Numbered from the stretch's first letter, positions 29,946 through 41,152 are shown. The stretch: DNA of 64,000 nucleotides from Nitzschia sp. pyKryTriq1 (GCA_956465555.1 OY101120.1:2102001-2166000), one strand, 5' to 3'. Notes: generated from the letters alone by a model not told the origin. Made by a program: numbers and translations.

Positions 29946-32900
29946 ATGAAGCGAGCGTTGGCCGAGCGAGCGAAGCAGAGTGGTCTCCCGAACGGGGTCG
30001 GACCCTCTGTGCCGTCTTCCGAGCCGACGACGAGCAGCATTCTTTCCAATCCTCCGCCGTCCTCGCTGCCGGAGCTTTCCACGTCCTTCTCGGCACCGAA
30101 TAATGAAAGCGCCGAGCCGGACAACAGCAATTCCACCCCGGCTGTGAACTCTTCTGCTACAGACACCCCCAAGACACCCCTCTCGATTGCTGCGAAAACC
30201 AACGCATCCACCGCTTCTCCAAGACCGTCGCCTAGACCCAAGAAGAGACTGAGGGAATCATTAGTCAAACAACTGGAAGAGGAAGACGAGGATGATTCCA
30301 GTGCGAATGCCTTTTTCCTCCGGCATCAGAATCGAGCCTTGGCCAGTGAGCTCCGCCAACTCAAATATCAGCTCACGCGCCTTGAACGGGAACGCGATAC
30401 GCGCCGCTCGCAATGCTCCCTGGCGGTCCACAATTTGAATACCTTGCAGACCACCTGGACGCAGCTAGAAGAGGCACTGCAGCACGGGCAACCACCACCA
30501 CCAGCGAGTAATCACAACGATGCTCCGAACGACGACTCGAACACGGAGATGACTGCTGCTCCACAGGGACGCTCGGGCGCCTCTTCGGCACCCTTAAGTA
30601 CCGGGTCGGGGACATCGGTCGAGCTCGTTGGGGCGCTGTTCCAATCTATAGCTGAGCTAGGAACTACCGGTGCGACCAGTGCTACTGCTAGCCGAAGAGT
30701 AAAATCCGATACAGGGGATTCGATGGATGTCGACGATGGCGATGATGATGATTCAAGTAGTGACGAAGAGCATCTGCAGCAGCAGCTCTCCTCGGAGCCG
30801 CTTCCTCCCATCCAAGGCGAAGAAGATGTACAAGACGACCCCGCCAATGCGCAACACTTGGAGGAGTTAATGCGCATCACGGAGAATGTTGCACAGCGTG
30901 CGAGTACGTTGCAGGGTTGGATCTGGTCGCTGTTGCAACGATTAGAAAAGGGGGGAGATAGCGAGGATTCTTCGACGGCGACAAACACAGTGCGTGTCGC
31001 CCAGCAAATTCATGCGGCACAACAACAAGTAGCCCGTCTCAAGGCCAAGAACAAGGCTCTCAAAGCGCAGATGAAAGAACTCGCACGATCCCGCGACGAA
31101 TCGACAGACTCGGAAAAACGTGTCCGACGAGGACTCTATCGACTTGCCGCCGGTCGCGTGCAACTCAAAGAAGTGCTCAAGGCGATTGTAGCCTCGGATG
31201 AGGATAAGGAACTGGCAGCGGAATGGATGGGGACATCAACCGTATTGTCCACCCCCTTGGTGACAGCTGCCGCTGCTACTGCCGCTTCGACATCCGTCAA
31301 AAAGGAAGAAACTAGTGGCGACGACGGCAAGGAATCTTCCGTCAGCTCGGCTGAGGTAGCGCAACTACAAAAGACGGTCTTGGATTTGGAGCAAGTGGCC
31401 TCGGCACGAGACGAACAAATAAAGATGGTACGAAGAAATTCGCATTTGGAAGAAGAAAAAGTCGGATTTAATTCTTCCCGCAGCTAACAGATTTTTGTCC
31501 TTGTTGTCGTTGTAGTTGCTTGCGGAACGGGAGGAGCAAACAAAGAAAATAAGTGGCCTGGTTTTGGCCGGTACGGGGAAAGCAACCGATGCTCCGACAG
31601 ACGAAGAGATGAAACAGTCAGATTTGTATGCCGAATTGTCGTCCAAGTTATCAGCAGCCGAACGATTGGTGAAAGAAGCAAAGGAGAAGGAGCAAAAGAT
31701 CAAAGAGGAATGGGGTCAAGCATTAGCAACGGCGGAAGAGGCGCAAAAGGCAATCGAAGACCTCAATGCAAAGCATGTCAAACGATGGCAGGACTTGGCT
31801 GAAGAATTCCCTGATGCGACGGCCAACGGAGACGAAGAAATGGCGGAGGGTGGGACGGAAAACAACAATGGCATCGACTCCAAAGCCAAGGAAATTGTGA
31901 TTTTGCAGCACAAATTGACACAAGCCCTAGAGAACGTACGCCAGGCTCAGTCTACTCGCAAGACATTACAAGAGGCCGTTATAATCAACGAGTCTCTGCA
32001 GTCAAAACTGGAGGAAATCAAGACTAAATACGCTTCGCTACAGCAGAGTCGAGCAAACGGCACTCCAGTGGCTATGGATGAAGCAACCACACCCAAAGGG
32101 AAAGCGACTCCTACCGATGTGGAGTCCTCTGAGAAACCGGAAAAGATCGAGCGACCAGACAAATCCGATAAAGCTGCCGACAAGTTGCATCGAGAATACC
32201 GTCGTATCCAGAAACAGCTGGTTGCTGCCACGGCATCGAAGGAGTCTGCTAAAGCCAAGCTCGAGCGAGCCGAAAAGGAAAGGGACACCCTCGTTTCCAC
32301 AAATTCACGTCTATTGAAGCAAGCCGCCGAGAAGGACGAAATGAACGCTAAATCGCTGTCCACTATTCTGCATTTGAAGCAACTGACCGACCAGATCACC
32401 AAGGAGAAGGAAAACCTGGAGCAACAAGTCAAGAGCTCTCAACAACTGGCTCTTTCCGCCCGCCTTGCTGCGAATGCCAGAGAACGCCTCTCTGAAGAGC
32501 TAGATAAAGAACGACAAGGCATTGAAGCTCGTGTGAAGGAGTGGGAAGAAAAATGCCAAACACTCGCGCAGGAAAAGGAACAAATTGAGGCCAAATTGAT
32601 GCAAAACCGTTCTAGGATGGCAGGACTTTTCAAGGACGTTGAAAGTGCGAAAAAACGTTGCGAGGAACTGGCATCAGAATCGACGAAGTTACAGGAAGAA
32701 AAGCACAAGTTAATGGAATCCCTTGCCATTGCCAAGAAAGAGGCCGAAGAAGCGACCAATCTCACCGAGCGCATATCCCAGGCATCTGGTGGCGCCATCG
32801 TGGAAGGATTCACGGCGGAACAACTACACACCCAAGTGAAGCACTTGAAGACCCGTTTGAACTGCCCTGTTTGTAATGCTCGCGACAAGAAGTGTATTCT

Positions 32901-33024
32901 TTTGCGATGTCGGCACATGTTCTGCAAAAACTGTGTGGACGAGACTATCAAGAATCGCAGTCGAAAGTGCCCAGCTTGTGGTATTCGGTTTGATACGAAG
33001 GACGTTGCGGACATTTGGCTGTAA
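29946..33024 (+). CDS. BRE1: BRE1-type RING E3 ubiquitin ligase for histone H2B (2 exons)
   Basis: Exon 1 is 29946-31427 and exon 2 is 31516-33024, joined in phase 0 across an 88-base intron (EQIKM then LLAEREEQ). The product has 996 residues. The N-terminal 100 residues are disordered and Ser/Pro-rich. The body is almost continuous coiled coil (for example FLRHQNRALASELRQLKYQLTRLERERDT, and most of exon 2). Residues about 943-980 are a C3HC4 RING: CPVCNARDKKCILLRCRHMFCKNCVD...RKCPACGIRF, followed by the typical short end DVADIWL. A C-terminal RING after long coiled coils is the BRE1/RNF20/HUB layout; such proteins work with Rad6 to monoubiquitinate H2B during transcription. Acidic low-complexity patches (DDGDDDDSSSDEE) are local additions. 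Confidence 0.9.
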
Positions 33025-33156
33025 CCTAATTTTTGCGACAAATCTGCTAATAATACCAACATACGAACAACAAACGTAGTCAAAATGAGCAGTTGCTCGT
33101 GGGCTCTCAAATCCTTCTTGGATATCTACTTGTAAGAGAGCACCTAACTTCTAATG

Positions 33157-34362
33157 CTATATCGTATCCTCTTCATCCTCCATTTCTTCTACCAGCCGTG
33201 CCGCCGTATCCGCCAAAATCTTGAGGAGCCCGCCTAGAAGTGTCAGTCCCCCCACATACACAAACCATGGATAGTTGTTCTCTCCTCCTGCCGACAAAGC
33301 TTTCCCAAATGCTCCTGTGCAGACTAAGGCGATCGTTCCAGGAGCAAACCCAAAGAGAGTTCCCCAAAAGAAGGCTGGAAAATTGATGGACGACGCACCG
33401 TACAAGTAGTTACTCAACGCAAATGGGAAAATGGGCGACATTCGAAGCAGCAACATGAGTTTGAAACCTTCTTTTCCAATCGCCCGATCTAGTTTGGCGA
33501 ACTTGGGATAGTCCTTCAGGACATTCTCTACATAATCTCGTAGTAATGTGCGCCCAATCATGAAACTAATGCCGGCAGCGATGGATGCACTGAACAAAAC
33601 CACTGCGGTTCCTTCCACCGGACCAAAAAGGTAGCCTGCCGACGCCGTGAGAGGGATTGCAGGAATCGCCAAGACTTCGGCAAGGGTGTAAACCACACCA
33701 AAATACACAGCACCCAGCGGACCCATGGCTTCCACCGTCTCTACTACTTGATCGAGTGCCGCTGAAGGGTCTTTTATAACCCCTTCAACAGCGGCTACTG
33801 CATGTATCGAACTATCATAATGCAAGAGAACGAAGGAAGAAGGTGAGAAAAAAACAAATCCAACGTTATTCTCCCAAATTGGATTGGATTGCAGTAAACC
33901 TCGTGCTTACCTGAAATCGAAAGAACTGGCGGCGGAAAGAGCTGCCGCAATAGCAAGAAAGCCCGCGATGGCCCCCGCTGCCATCAATTCTGAGCTCAGC
34001 TCCTCATGATCGTCGTCATGATCAACTTTGTCGGGAAACGCCGTAGAGCGATTTGTTGTCCTTTCGCTCCTGCTACTGCTATTGCTTTTGCCATTGGCCC
34101 ACGGAAATATTGATATCGAAGACACCTCGTCTTTCGTTTTGACCTCCTCGTCTGCGGATGGTACTCTGCTCGCTGGCGGCCGAACCGCGGCCAGCCTGCT
34201 AGAATTTGGTCTCGCGGAATAATGATAAGGTACTGATGATAATGATGAGTGCTGCAAAAAACGCCCTCTCTGTAGACGAGGTGATGGCAACCAAGCTGCA
34301 CAGGTTCGAGCCGAGATGGCGAGAAAGAGGGCAGCAAAACTAACCGTGAAAGAATTCAGCAT
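33157..34362 (-). CDS. VTT/DedA-domain membrane protein, probably plastid (2 exons)
   Basis: Exons are 34362-33911 and 33811-33157; the joined frame reads SSFDFSSIHAVAAVEG, giving 368 residues. The first 25 residues are a signal peptide ending in CAAWLPSPR, which fits the diatom plastid motif with Trp at the key position. A Ser/Arg-rich transit-like stretch and one hydrophobic helix (AAGAIAGFLAIAAALSA) follow. The VTT (SNARE-associated Golgi/DedA) domain begins near residue 185: VYTLAEVLAIPAIPLTASAGYLFGPVEGTAVVLFSASIAAGISFMIGR, then LLLRMSPIFPFALSNYLYGASSINFPAFFWGTLFGFAPGTIALV, which holds the conserved R-x-x-P-x-x-P-x-x-x-x-N-Y motif. Members act in lipid scrambling or ion movement; the substrate here is unknown. 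It is convergent with the BRE1-type gene. Confidence 0.88.
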
Positions 34363-35148
34363 GGTTTCATTCTTTGGGTTTCAAGTTGTGCGGAGCGAAC
34401 AGGGAAAGAAGATAATATTGTGGTTTTGGTTGGATGTTGAATTGGATTGTACGAGTACAAATTGATCTTGATCTGCTTTATCTGCAACGTATCAGAACCC
34501 GTCATTCGTCGAATGGGGCCGGATCGAAGAATGAATGATGAATGACAATAATCTCTGACTGACGAAAAAAAGATGACACAACATGTCTTGCACCATACTG
34601 GTAACGTACCGGTAGACCCCAGGTACTCGGCGTGTACTGTACACGTGTACAGTGCTTGTACCGGTACCGTACACGCCTGTACTGTGTACAAGTTCAGTAG
34701 CTAGCGTAGTCGACCGGTACAGCAACTCCTCTTTGATTTTCATTGGCCCGCTGAAGCGAGTTTGTCCGTCCTCCGTTTCCACGTGCGTGGTCACCGGTGG
34801 ATGATTTGCGATGAGAGCTCCGGCGGGTCAAACCACGAGCTCTCTTCATTGCCGTCTGTCCGTCCGTCAAAAACGGTCATTGGGAAGTCGCGGTCACTTT
34901 TTGTTTTTCGCTAGTACATTATCATACCGTAGGTTGGATGGGCGTACAAGTACAGTACCAGTACATGCTGCCGTAACGCGTTAAGCGTAAAAAGCATGTC
35001 ATCATTCTTGTTGACTTTCGATTATCAATGACCACAAAAGTCCAGCGAGAAACAGGGATAATCTGTTCCAGTTTCTCCTCGAAGGACCACCTTTCCCTCT
35101 TTCCTTGACTTATTTGTGACACCGGGGAGGATAGATTGATTCTGCACC
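34363..35148. other. Divergent region between VTT and CAS1-like genes
   Basis: Intergenic with a dense GTAC cluster at about 34601-34720 (ACCGGTAGACC, GTGTACTGTACACGTGTACAG, GTACCGGTACCGTAC) and another at 34945-34965, about 190 bases before the CAS1-like start. No gene is supported. Confidence 0.5.
34601..34720. repeat. GTAC palindromic cluster
   Basis: About 120 bases with GTAC every few bases, including TGTACTGTACACGTGTACAG, a near-perfect palindrome, and CTTGTACCGGTACCGTACAC. Confidence 0.75.
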
Positions 35149-38100
35149 ATGGGCGGTGATGCTGCTACCGTTGCCCCAGTGACAACCATGGCGTCAGCCA
35201 TGTTATTTGGAACGATCATGTTTGCTACGGCTGCTTTGGCGTCGCGTGCGTACTTGTTGGGAGACCAGAAAATCTTTGATGTTGCTTCCAATCCTCGGTC
35301 CAGCGCGTTGGATGTCAGGTCATTGCCATCGGTCTACACATTGATGTTCCATTCTTCCGTCTTTGGTCTGATTCTTTTTTACGCGTACATTTGCGAGTAC
35401 CATCCACCGTTTGCGCACGCCGACAAGAATTACGACGCCGATCTGTTCTTCTTTTTGACCTTTTTGCTGTTCGTCGTATCTTTCTTCACCTGGAAGAAGC
35501 ATGACCACAGCGACAGTAAGAAGAATTTGAAGGCCAAAGCCAGTGCCAGTACTGACGACGATCTATTCGAAGAATTCGTCAGTACCAACGGCTCTGCGCC
35601 TCTGGCTGTGGCGGAAGCTAACGACAAGACCGAGGTTCTGAACCGAGATCAAACGGAAGAATGGAAGGGATGGATGCAGTTCATGTTCTTGCTCTATCAT
35701 TACTACCACGCCGAAGAGGTATACAATGCCATTCGTATCATGATTACTTGCTACGTCTGGATGACCGGCTTCGGAAACTTTTCCTTCTTTTATCTCAAGT
35801 CGGACTTTGGATCGATTCGAGTGCTGCAGATGCTGTGGCGTTTGAACTTTCTCGTCCTCTTCCTCTGTCTGACCCAAGGAACGACCTACATTCTCTACTA
35901 TATTTGTCTGTTGCATACCTACTACTTTTTCATGGTCTATGTCACCATGAGAATCGGGTACGAGAAGAACCACACCAAGTGGTGGGTCCGCATCAAGCTG
36001 GGAGTGTTGGGCTTGATTATCTTCTTGGTCTGGGATTGCGACCTTGGTCTCTTCAAGATCTTTCACTATCCCTTCTTTGGTGAACATTCCAAGCAAGGAG
36101 CCACCGGTGGCTCAATGTGGGAATGGTACTTTCGATCGAGTCTGGACCACTGGTCGACCTACCTGGGAATGATCTTTGCTCTCAACTTCCCCATTACAAG
36201 TCTATTCTACCGAAAGCTGGAAGCTCAACCATTGGTTTGGCATGTCCTAGGAAAAGCTGCCGTCGGCGTGGCATTCTTTGGTATCTTCTATGCTTGGGTC
36301 ACAGGTCCCTTTATGCAAGGCAAATTCGATTACAACCAGACCAACGCTTACTATGGATTCGTTCCGCTTGTGACGTACATTTATTTCCGAAACCTGACGC
36401 CATGGCTTCGTAATCATACATTGGAGCTCCTGCACCAGATCGGAAAGACCACGCTTGAGACATACCTCATGCAACATCATATCTGGCTCACTTCCGATGC
36501 CAAGAGTCTACTAACTCTCGTTCCAGGCTGGCCCAAGGTGAACTTTTTGCTGGTTTCGCTCATCTATGTCTTCCTCAGCCGAAGACTTTACTCGTTGACC
36601 CTCTTTTTGAGGGGAATGGTTCTTCCTGATAATCGAGATGCTTGCTTGAAAAACCTGGCTGGAATGGGAATCATCATTGCATTCTTCTGCCTCCTCGCGT
36701 TCTTCCTCGACTCGCAAGACTTAATGACTCTCCAGAGTGTTGCGATTATTTCGCTGGCGTGCGGCTATTTGCTGTACCAGTACTTGATCGAATCAACAGG
36801 TAGAAACGGGGCTGAGGCGGAAATGACTAGCCGACGAGGGCCGCAACTCACCGCAGTCCCCCACCTCTTTGGCGCGCTCGTCATCATTGCATCCGGCATC
36901 GTCTGGCATTCGATGGCAGTTCATGGAGCTTCCAAGATTCTTCCTTTACCTGCCACTTGTGAGGCATATGTCAACCATGGAAAGTGGGTAACTTTGAATG
37001 GTTGCGATGAAGGCCCCCGGGGCGAAGAATATCGAAAATATGGTATTTCGATGGAGTCAACGTGTTCGTCTCAGAATTCAGTGCAAGTCTGGGGATGGAA
37101 AGATACCGAATCATCGTCGCATTGTCGATTCAAACAACGTGACCCCAAAAGTCTCCAAAAGCACCTCAAGGGCCGCAGCATTTACTTCATTGGTGACTCC
37201 ATCACACGGTACTTGTATCACTCCTTTTGCCGCCAGCTGGGTGTTGCCGATGCTGGAGCCTACAATGCCTTAGAAGGAAAGCACCACAATATCGAACGAA
37301 CTATCGGAGACATGAATGTAGATTTTATTTGGGCCGGCTTTGCGCCCGAATTGGTGTTGGGAGTTCAAAATGTTACCAAGTTTCCCACCAACCCTCCTGC
37401 TGGTTTGAAGAAGCTCCCTGACCTAGTGGTACTTGGTGGGGGTGCTTGGGACAAGCTATGGAAGTATTCAACACCGGCGGAGCAGCAGGCTCTGAAGCAG
37501 GCCTATTATAATTTGGCGGCATCGATGCAAGAGCTTCGAAAACGCAATGTGCCGGTAGTCTGGGTGACTCCGACAACCATCAACTCGGTAGCTCTGCCAT
37601 CCGAAGAAAAGCAAGCCACGATTAACGAGTCAGAAATGGCAGTCATCCGAGAATTGCAGGTGAAAGAAGGGGTACTCTTGTCCGCATCGTTTGTGATCGA
37701 TGGTCCCTCCTTCACCGAATCCCGAGTCAGTGAGAGTTTTGATGGCGTGCACTACCCTCATCAAGTATACTCCGCGGGGGCTCAAATCCTTGCCAATGCC
37801 GCCGACTGGCTTCTTCCTGAACCGATCGTGGCAGAGCCAAAGCCTCCAAATCAACCGGGTGCCATGGCACACATGACACTGGGTTTGATGGTCCTTGCGG
37901 TAGCTTTCTTTGGAATTGTTGGCTTTGACGGGTTCATGGGATTTTCCTATTTGGCTGCCATTTTTGTACCCAGCGTGGCGCCTGCAAGATTATACTATGA
38001 AGCTTTCTCGGACTTGCATCGTAAAAAGAATCTACCAGCTTTGGAAAGAAATGAAAGACTGGAAATGAGTTCTTCACCGCCATTGCGGACGCCGAGCACC

Positions 38101-38157
38101 TCGCATGATTTTGACGAAGAGGAGACAGCAGGGCTGATGGACGACAAGGTTAATTGA
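35149..38157 (+). CDS. CAS1-like O-acetyltransferase with a C-terminal SGNH domain
   Basis: A 1002-residue polytopic membrane protein, probably Golgi or ER. Residues about 1-560 are the CAS1/RWA/CASD1-type multi-helix acyltransferase region, with hallmark segments FMFLLYHYYHAEEVYNAIRI (near 180), WMTGFGNFSFFY, DLGLFKIFHYPFFG, MWEWYFRSSLDHWSTYLGMIFA and GKTTLETYLMQHHIWL. Residues about 640-880 are an SGNH/PC-esterase-like luminal domain: GRSIYFIGDSITRYLYHSF with Ser near 682, LVVLGGGAWDK, and FDGVHYP with the Asp-x-x-His pair near 865-868. A final one or two hydrophobic helices (LGLMVLAVAFFGIVGF) and a charged tail follow. Such enzymes O-acetylate glycans (sialic acid in animals, cell-wall polysaccharide in plants). 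Here the SGNH part follows the membrane domain, opposite to CASD1. No intron is needed. Confidence 0.87.
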   Translation: MGGDAATVAPVTTMASAMLFGTIMFATAALASRAYLLGDQKIFDVASNPRSSALDVRSLPSVYTLMFHSSVFGLILFYAYICEYHPPFAHADKNYDADLFFFLTFLLFVVSFFTWKKHDHSDSKKNLKAKASASTDDDLFEEFVSTNGSAPLAVAEANDKTEVLNRDQTEEWKGWMQFMFLLYHYYHAEEVYNAIRIMITCYVWMTGFGNFSFFYLKSDFGSIRVLQMLWRLNFLVLFLCLTQGTTYILYYICLLHTYYFFMVYVTMRIGYEKNHTKWWVRIKLGVLGLIIFLVWDCDLGLFKIFHYPFFGEHSKQGATGGSMWEWYFRSSLDHWSTYLGMIFALNFPITSLFYRKLEAQPLVWHVLGKAAVGVAFFGIFYAWVTGPFMQGKFDYNQTNAYYGFVPLVTYIYFRNLTPWLRNHTLELLHQIGKTTLETYLMQHHIWLTSDAKSLLTLVPGWPKVNFLLVSLIYVFLSRRLYSLTLFLRGMVLPDNRDACLKNLAGMGIIIAFFCLLAFFLDSQDLMTLQSVAIISLACGYLLYQYLIESTGRNGAEAEMTSRRGPQLTAVPHLFGALVIIASGIVWHSMAVHGASKILPLPATCEAYVNHGKWVTLNGCDEGPRGEEYRKYGISMESTCSSQNSVQVWGWKDTESSSHCRFKQRDPKSLQKHLKGRSIYFIGDSITRYLYHSFCRQLGVADAGAYNALEGKHHNIERTIGDMNVDFIWAGFAPELVLGVQNVTKFPTNPPAGLKKLPDLVVLGGGAWDKLWKYSTPAEQQALKQAYYNLAASMQELRKRNVPVVWVTPTTINSVALPSEEKQATINESEMAVIRELQVKEGVLLSASFVIDGPSFTESRVSESFDGVHYPHQVYSAGAQILANAADWLLPEPIVAEPKPPNQPGAMAHMTLGLMVLAVAFFGIVGFDGFMGFSYLAAIFVPSVAPARLYYEAFSDLHRKKNLPALERNERLEMSSSPPLRTPSTSHDFDEEETAGLMDDKVN

Positions 38158-39333
38158 AAACTGTGCAAATCTACTGTATTTAAAAAGTCTACATTATGAA
38201 TACACTAAAAATTGTATATGCATCGTATAGTAGTGTCCCGGTACTGGTATCGTAGAGGGAAGAATGCTGACAGAAGGTAGCTCTAGTAGTATTATGCTGG
38301 ACTGGTGTATTTTAGTTCCTGCCATCTCTTGGCTTTGAACTATGCTGGATACTAGCTTTCTAAGAAGCTAGCTACTAGAGCTCGGAGCTCTCCCGATCTA
38401 CTACTAGTAGAATAGAGTAGAATAGAGCTAGCTTGTTCCGACTTTGGTCTACTAGTAGTACTCGTCTACTAGTAGCTAGTAGAGAGTGAGTAGAGGAGGA
38501 CCTCGTCTACTAGTACTTCGACTCTCGAGGACTTTGGTCTACTCTAGCTCTAGTACTAGCAGAGAGTAGCTCTCTATTCTCTCTACTACTACTACTACTA
38601 CTACTACAAAAGAGAGCGGACTTGCTGTCGGATAGCTAGACTACCACGATGGCGATTGTTCACAAGTCATTCCATGATGATAATTTGCCTCCTCCATCAG
38701 CACCTGGTGCAGTACAGTATTTTCTGCACTACCGGTACGTAGTACAAGTGGACACTGAGAATTTATTAGTTAGTTGCAACAAGCAAGGAGCAGATTGATG
38801 CGCGTGCTCTGCCGAATGACCCGACGCAGATACCGGCACAAATACAGTAGAAGGAAAAGTTTTAGCGAACGAACCGTGGAATTTCGTTGTGAGTGGGCAG
38901 TTGGCATGCAGTTGGCCGAACGAATTCGTGGGACAGAATGCGTCACGTTATCCGGTATTCCGAACCCCACCGTGATGTCTGGCCAATAAGCACGTCAATG
39001 ATCGAGAATTCTAACAGTCTGCAATCTGGCATCTCAAGCGTCTTCGGCGAACAAAGCGCGGCGGCAAAGATCAAAGATTATTCTTCCGCATTTGAAGACA
39101 TCACTACGGCATCACTTCTTGACTTTGGTATTGCTTCCATCACCAACCGTTGCACCTTCGCCCCGCTACTCTCGACTCCTCTCTCTTTCCCCAAACGAAC
39201 AGACAAAACTTCGGACCTGCCATATTACTTCGTACCGCACGAACGCAAGTCACAAGTGCCCTCTTCTCGCTCCCTCTCAAACAGCAGTCATTCATTTTAT
39301 TTCACTCACCACTGCAAGCAACACTATAAAAAG
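38158..39333. other. Repeat-rich spacer upstream of the LRR gene
   Basis: Contains the CTAG/GAGA array listed next and a GTAC-type motif at about 38710-38745. The frame of the LRR gene stays open upstream to 38893, but that part reads like a leader (CT-rich, Ser/Thr/Phe-rich translation). Confidence 0.5.
38350..38612. repeat. CTAG/GAGA palindromic array
   Basis: Long run of AGCTAGCTACTAGAGC, CTACTAGTAG, GTCTACTAGTAG and AGAGAGT words ending in a CTA trinucleotide tract (38583-38607). It is the longest array of this family in the window. Confidence 0.8.
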
Positions 39334-40800
39334 ATGAAGCTCCCACTGATCCCCCAACACAAGAGCAAGTCCGAACCAACGACTACGGGACCTCTCCAGA
39401 CAATCCAGCGTAAACTTGCTCAAAATGCTCTGACTGAATTCAAAATTGGATTTGAGAACGGGGAATTTCGCTCCAAGCGAGACGTCCAAAGTCTGATCAA
39501 CACGATCAAGGATCAGTATCTTCACAAACTGGCCATGGATAAGATTAGTTGTCTGGAAAGCATTCGCATTGGCTGGAAGCTCCCGAATTTTGCCATTGGG
39601 CCGATTTTGCAGCAAGTCGTTCCGATGCTGTTACAGCAACCCGCCCAGGTTCAGCATTTGCAGCTCATGATGAATTCGTGGGTTCCGCTCCCAACGATTC
39701 AGAGGCTCGTGTCATGGCACACCCTGGTTACATTAGACTTGCAGTCGTTACGAATCCGCACCCGAGCCCTCAGTGACCCTCGTCCCTCCGTCGATCAGGG
39801 GGGATACTCATCACGCCGTCACAACCACCGGTCGTTGTCACCAAGCTCCGGCGTCTCCGTCTCCTCCACCACCAAAACGGACGACTCCTTCTCGGTAATA
39901 GACGACGGGTTCATTACAGCCGACGATAGTGCGCTAGCCGCATTACCGTATCTCTCTCCATCCATCAAGACTCTCAAACTCGTGGACTGTGGTTTGCAAG
40001 TGCACGATATGGAGGAATTGATCCAATGTCTTCAGAACAAGCGCCACATCCAATCCTTGAGTCTGCGCCACAACCGCCGTTTGTACATGAACGGTTGGGA
40101 AAACGACCTTCTCAACAAGCTACCTTTTTTGAAGGCATTGGATCTCTCTATTTGTGATCTTAGTCCAGTCGACGGCTTCTGTCTGGCGGCAGCATTCACT
40201 CGTCACAGCTCCAGAGGTAGCAGTACTTCCACCAAGTCGGGTCTCGTACGTCTGAGTGTGGCTGGTAACTACCGAATCCACGAATCGATTCCGCAGTTGG
40301 TGGAAGCATGTACCGTGAAGGGTATCAGGGAATTGGATTGTAGCTTTTGTGACGTCCAGAACAAGTGTCAACAAGCAGTCTTCAATTTTCTTGCCACCGC
40401 ACCAGAACCGTGTTCCCTTCGATCGCTCAAAATGCAGGCGGTTCGAATTAAGAATGTGGCACCGTTGATTCGGTGTATTGAAAAAAATACTTCCCTAGAA
40501 CGTTTGATTTTGGATCATCCCCGAGAACCCTACGAAGTGTCATCCGAAAGTATGGGCCAGATCTTGCAGGCCGTTCGCGATAACTACTATTTGAAAGTCT
40601 TCCGGGTGGATCCGCCTTGGGATGTAGATTCCAAAGTCTTGGACGAAATGGAACATTGGATGACGCTCAATCGGTGTGGGCGTAGTATTTTGGTACACGA
40701 TTCTAGTAAGTATTGGCCTTTGGTATTGGCCAATACCGCGAGGTTGAATGATATCGACATGTTGTATTGGATGCTTCGTAACGGGGCCGAGCAATTCTAA
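39334..40800 (+). CDS. Leucine-rich-repeat protein
   Basis: A 488-residue protein from the ATG at 39334. An in-frame ATG at 38998 would add 112 residues of poor coding character, so the shorter form is preferred. The N-terminal part is helical (LAQNALTEFKIGFENGEFRSKRDVQSLINTIKDQYLHKL). Irregular leucine-rich repeats follow (VQHLQLMMNSWVPLPTIQRLVSWHTLVTLDLQSLRI; IKTLKLVDCGLQVHDMEELIQCLQNKRHIQSLSLRHNRRL; LNKLPFLKALDLSICDLSPVDGFCLAAAF; LVRLSVAGNYRIHESIPQLVEAC; LRSLKMQAVRI). A Ser-rich disordered insert interrupts them near residues 150-185. The repeats resemble the RNI/NLR-like ribonuclease-inhibitor class. There is no signal peptide or membrane helix. The role is unknown; protein binding is likely. 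Confidence 0.75.
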   Translation: MKLPLIPQHKSKSEPTTTGPLQTIQRKLAQNALTEFKIGFENGEFRSKRDVQSLINTIKDQYLHKLAMDKISCLESIRIGWKLPNFAIGPILQQVVPMLLQQPAQVQHLQLMMNSWVPLPTIQRLVSWHTLVTLDLQSLRIRTRALSDPRPSVDQGGYSSRRHNHRSLSPSSGVSVSSTTKTDDSFSVIDDGFITADDSALAALPYLSPSIKTLKLVDCGLQVHDMEELIQCLQNKRHIQSLSLRHNRRLYMNGWENDLLNKLPFLKALDLSICDLSPVDGFCLAAAFTRHSSRGSSTSTKSGLVRLSVAGNYRIHESIPQLVEACTVKGIRELDCSFCDVQNKCQQAVFNFLATAPEPCSLRSLKMQAVRIKNVAPLIRCIEKNTSLERLILDHPREPYEVSSESMGQILQAVRDNYYLKVFRVDPPWDVDSKVLDEMEHWMTLNRCGRSILVHDSSKYWPLVLANTARLNDIDMLYWMLRNGAEQF

Positions 40801-41037
40801 AAGAGATTGCTGGGCGCGCGCGGAACGAAGCAAGGATCTACACACCCATCCATGCATACCGATATGCATGGGTCAAGCAGCAAGGCGTAGATTGAACCTC
40901 GTGGTTCATGGTCCAATCAAAAAATAATGATGTGGATCAATCATCATCATTCTCGGGAACTCTTTCTGTATCATATGTAGTAACTGTAGACTACATACTA
41001 GCATCCACTGTTGTCAAACATCTATCCCTTCTGCTTC

Positions 41038-41152
41038 GTCTACTACTACTAGGGAGTAGGCCTACTACCAGAGACAATACTCTCTACTTTCGCTACTACT
41101 AGCTAGTAGAGTAGTAGTAGTACTGTAGAGTAGCTTCCCGGAGTAGAGAGAG
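41038..41152. repeat. CTAG/GAGA array
   Basis: CTACTACTACTAGGGAG, CTACTACTAGCTAGTAGAG, GTAGTAGTAGTACTG and GAGTAGAGAGAG words. Confidence 0.75.

Noticed and set aside
38893-39333. N-terminal extension of the LRR gene
   Set aside because: The frame is open, but the DNA is CT-rich leader-like and the translated segment lacks structure. The downstream ATG at 39334 is preferred, though 38998 remains possible.
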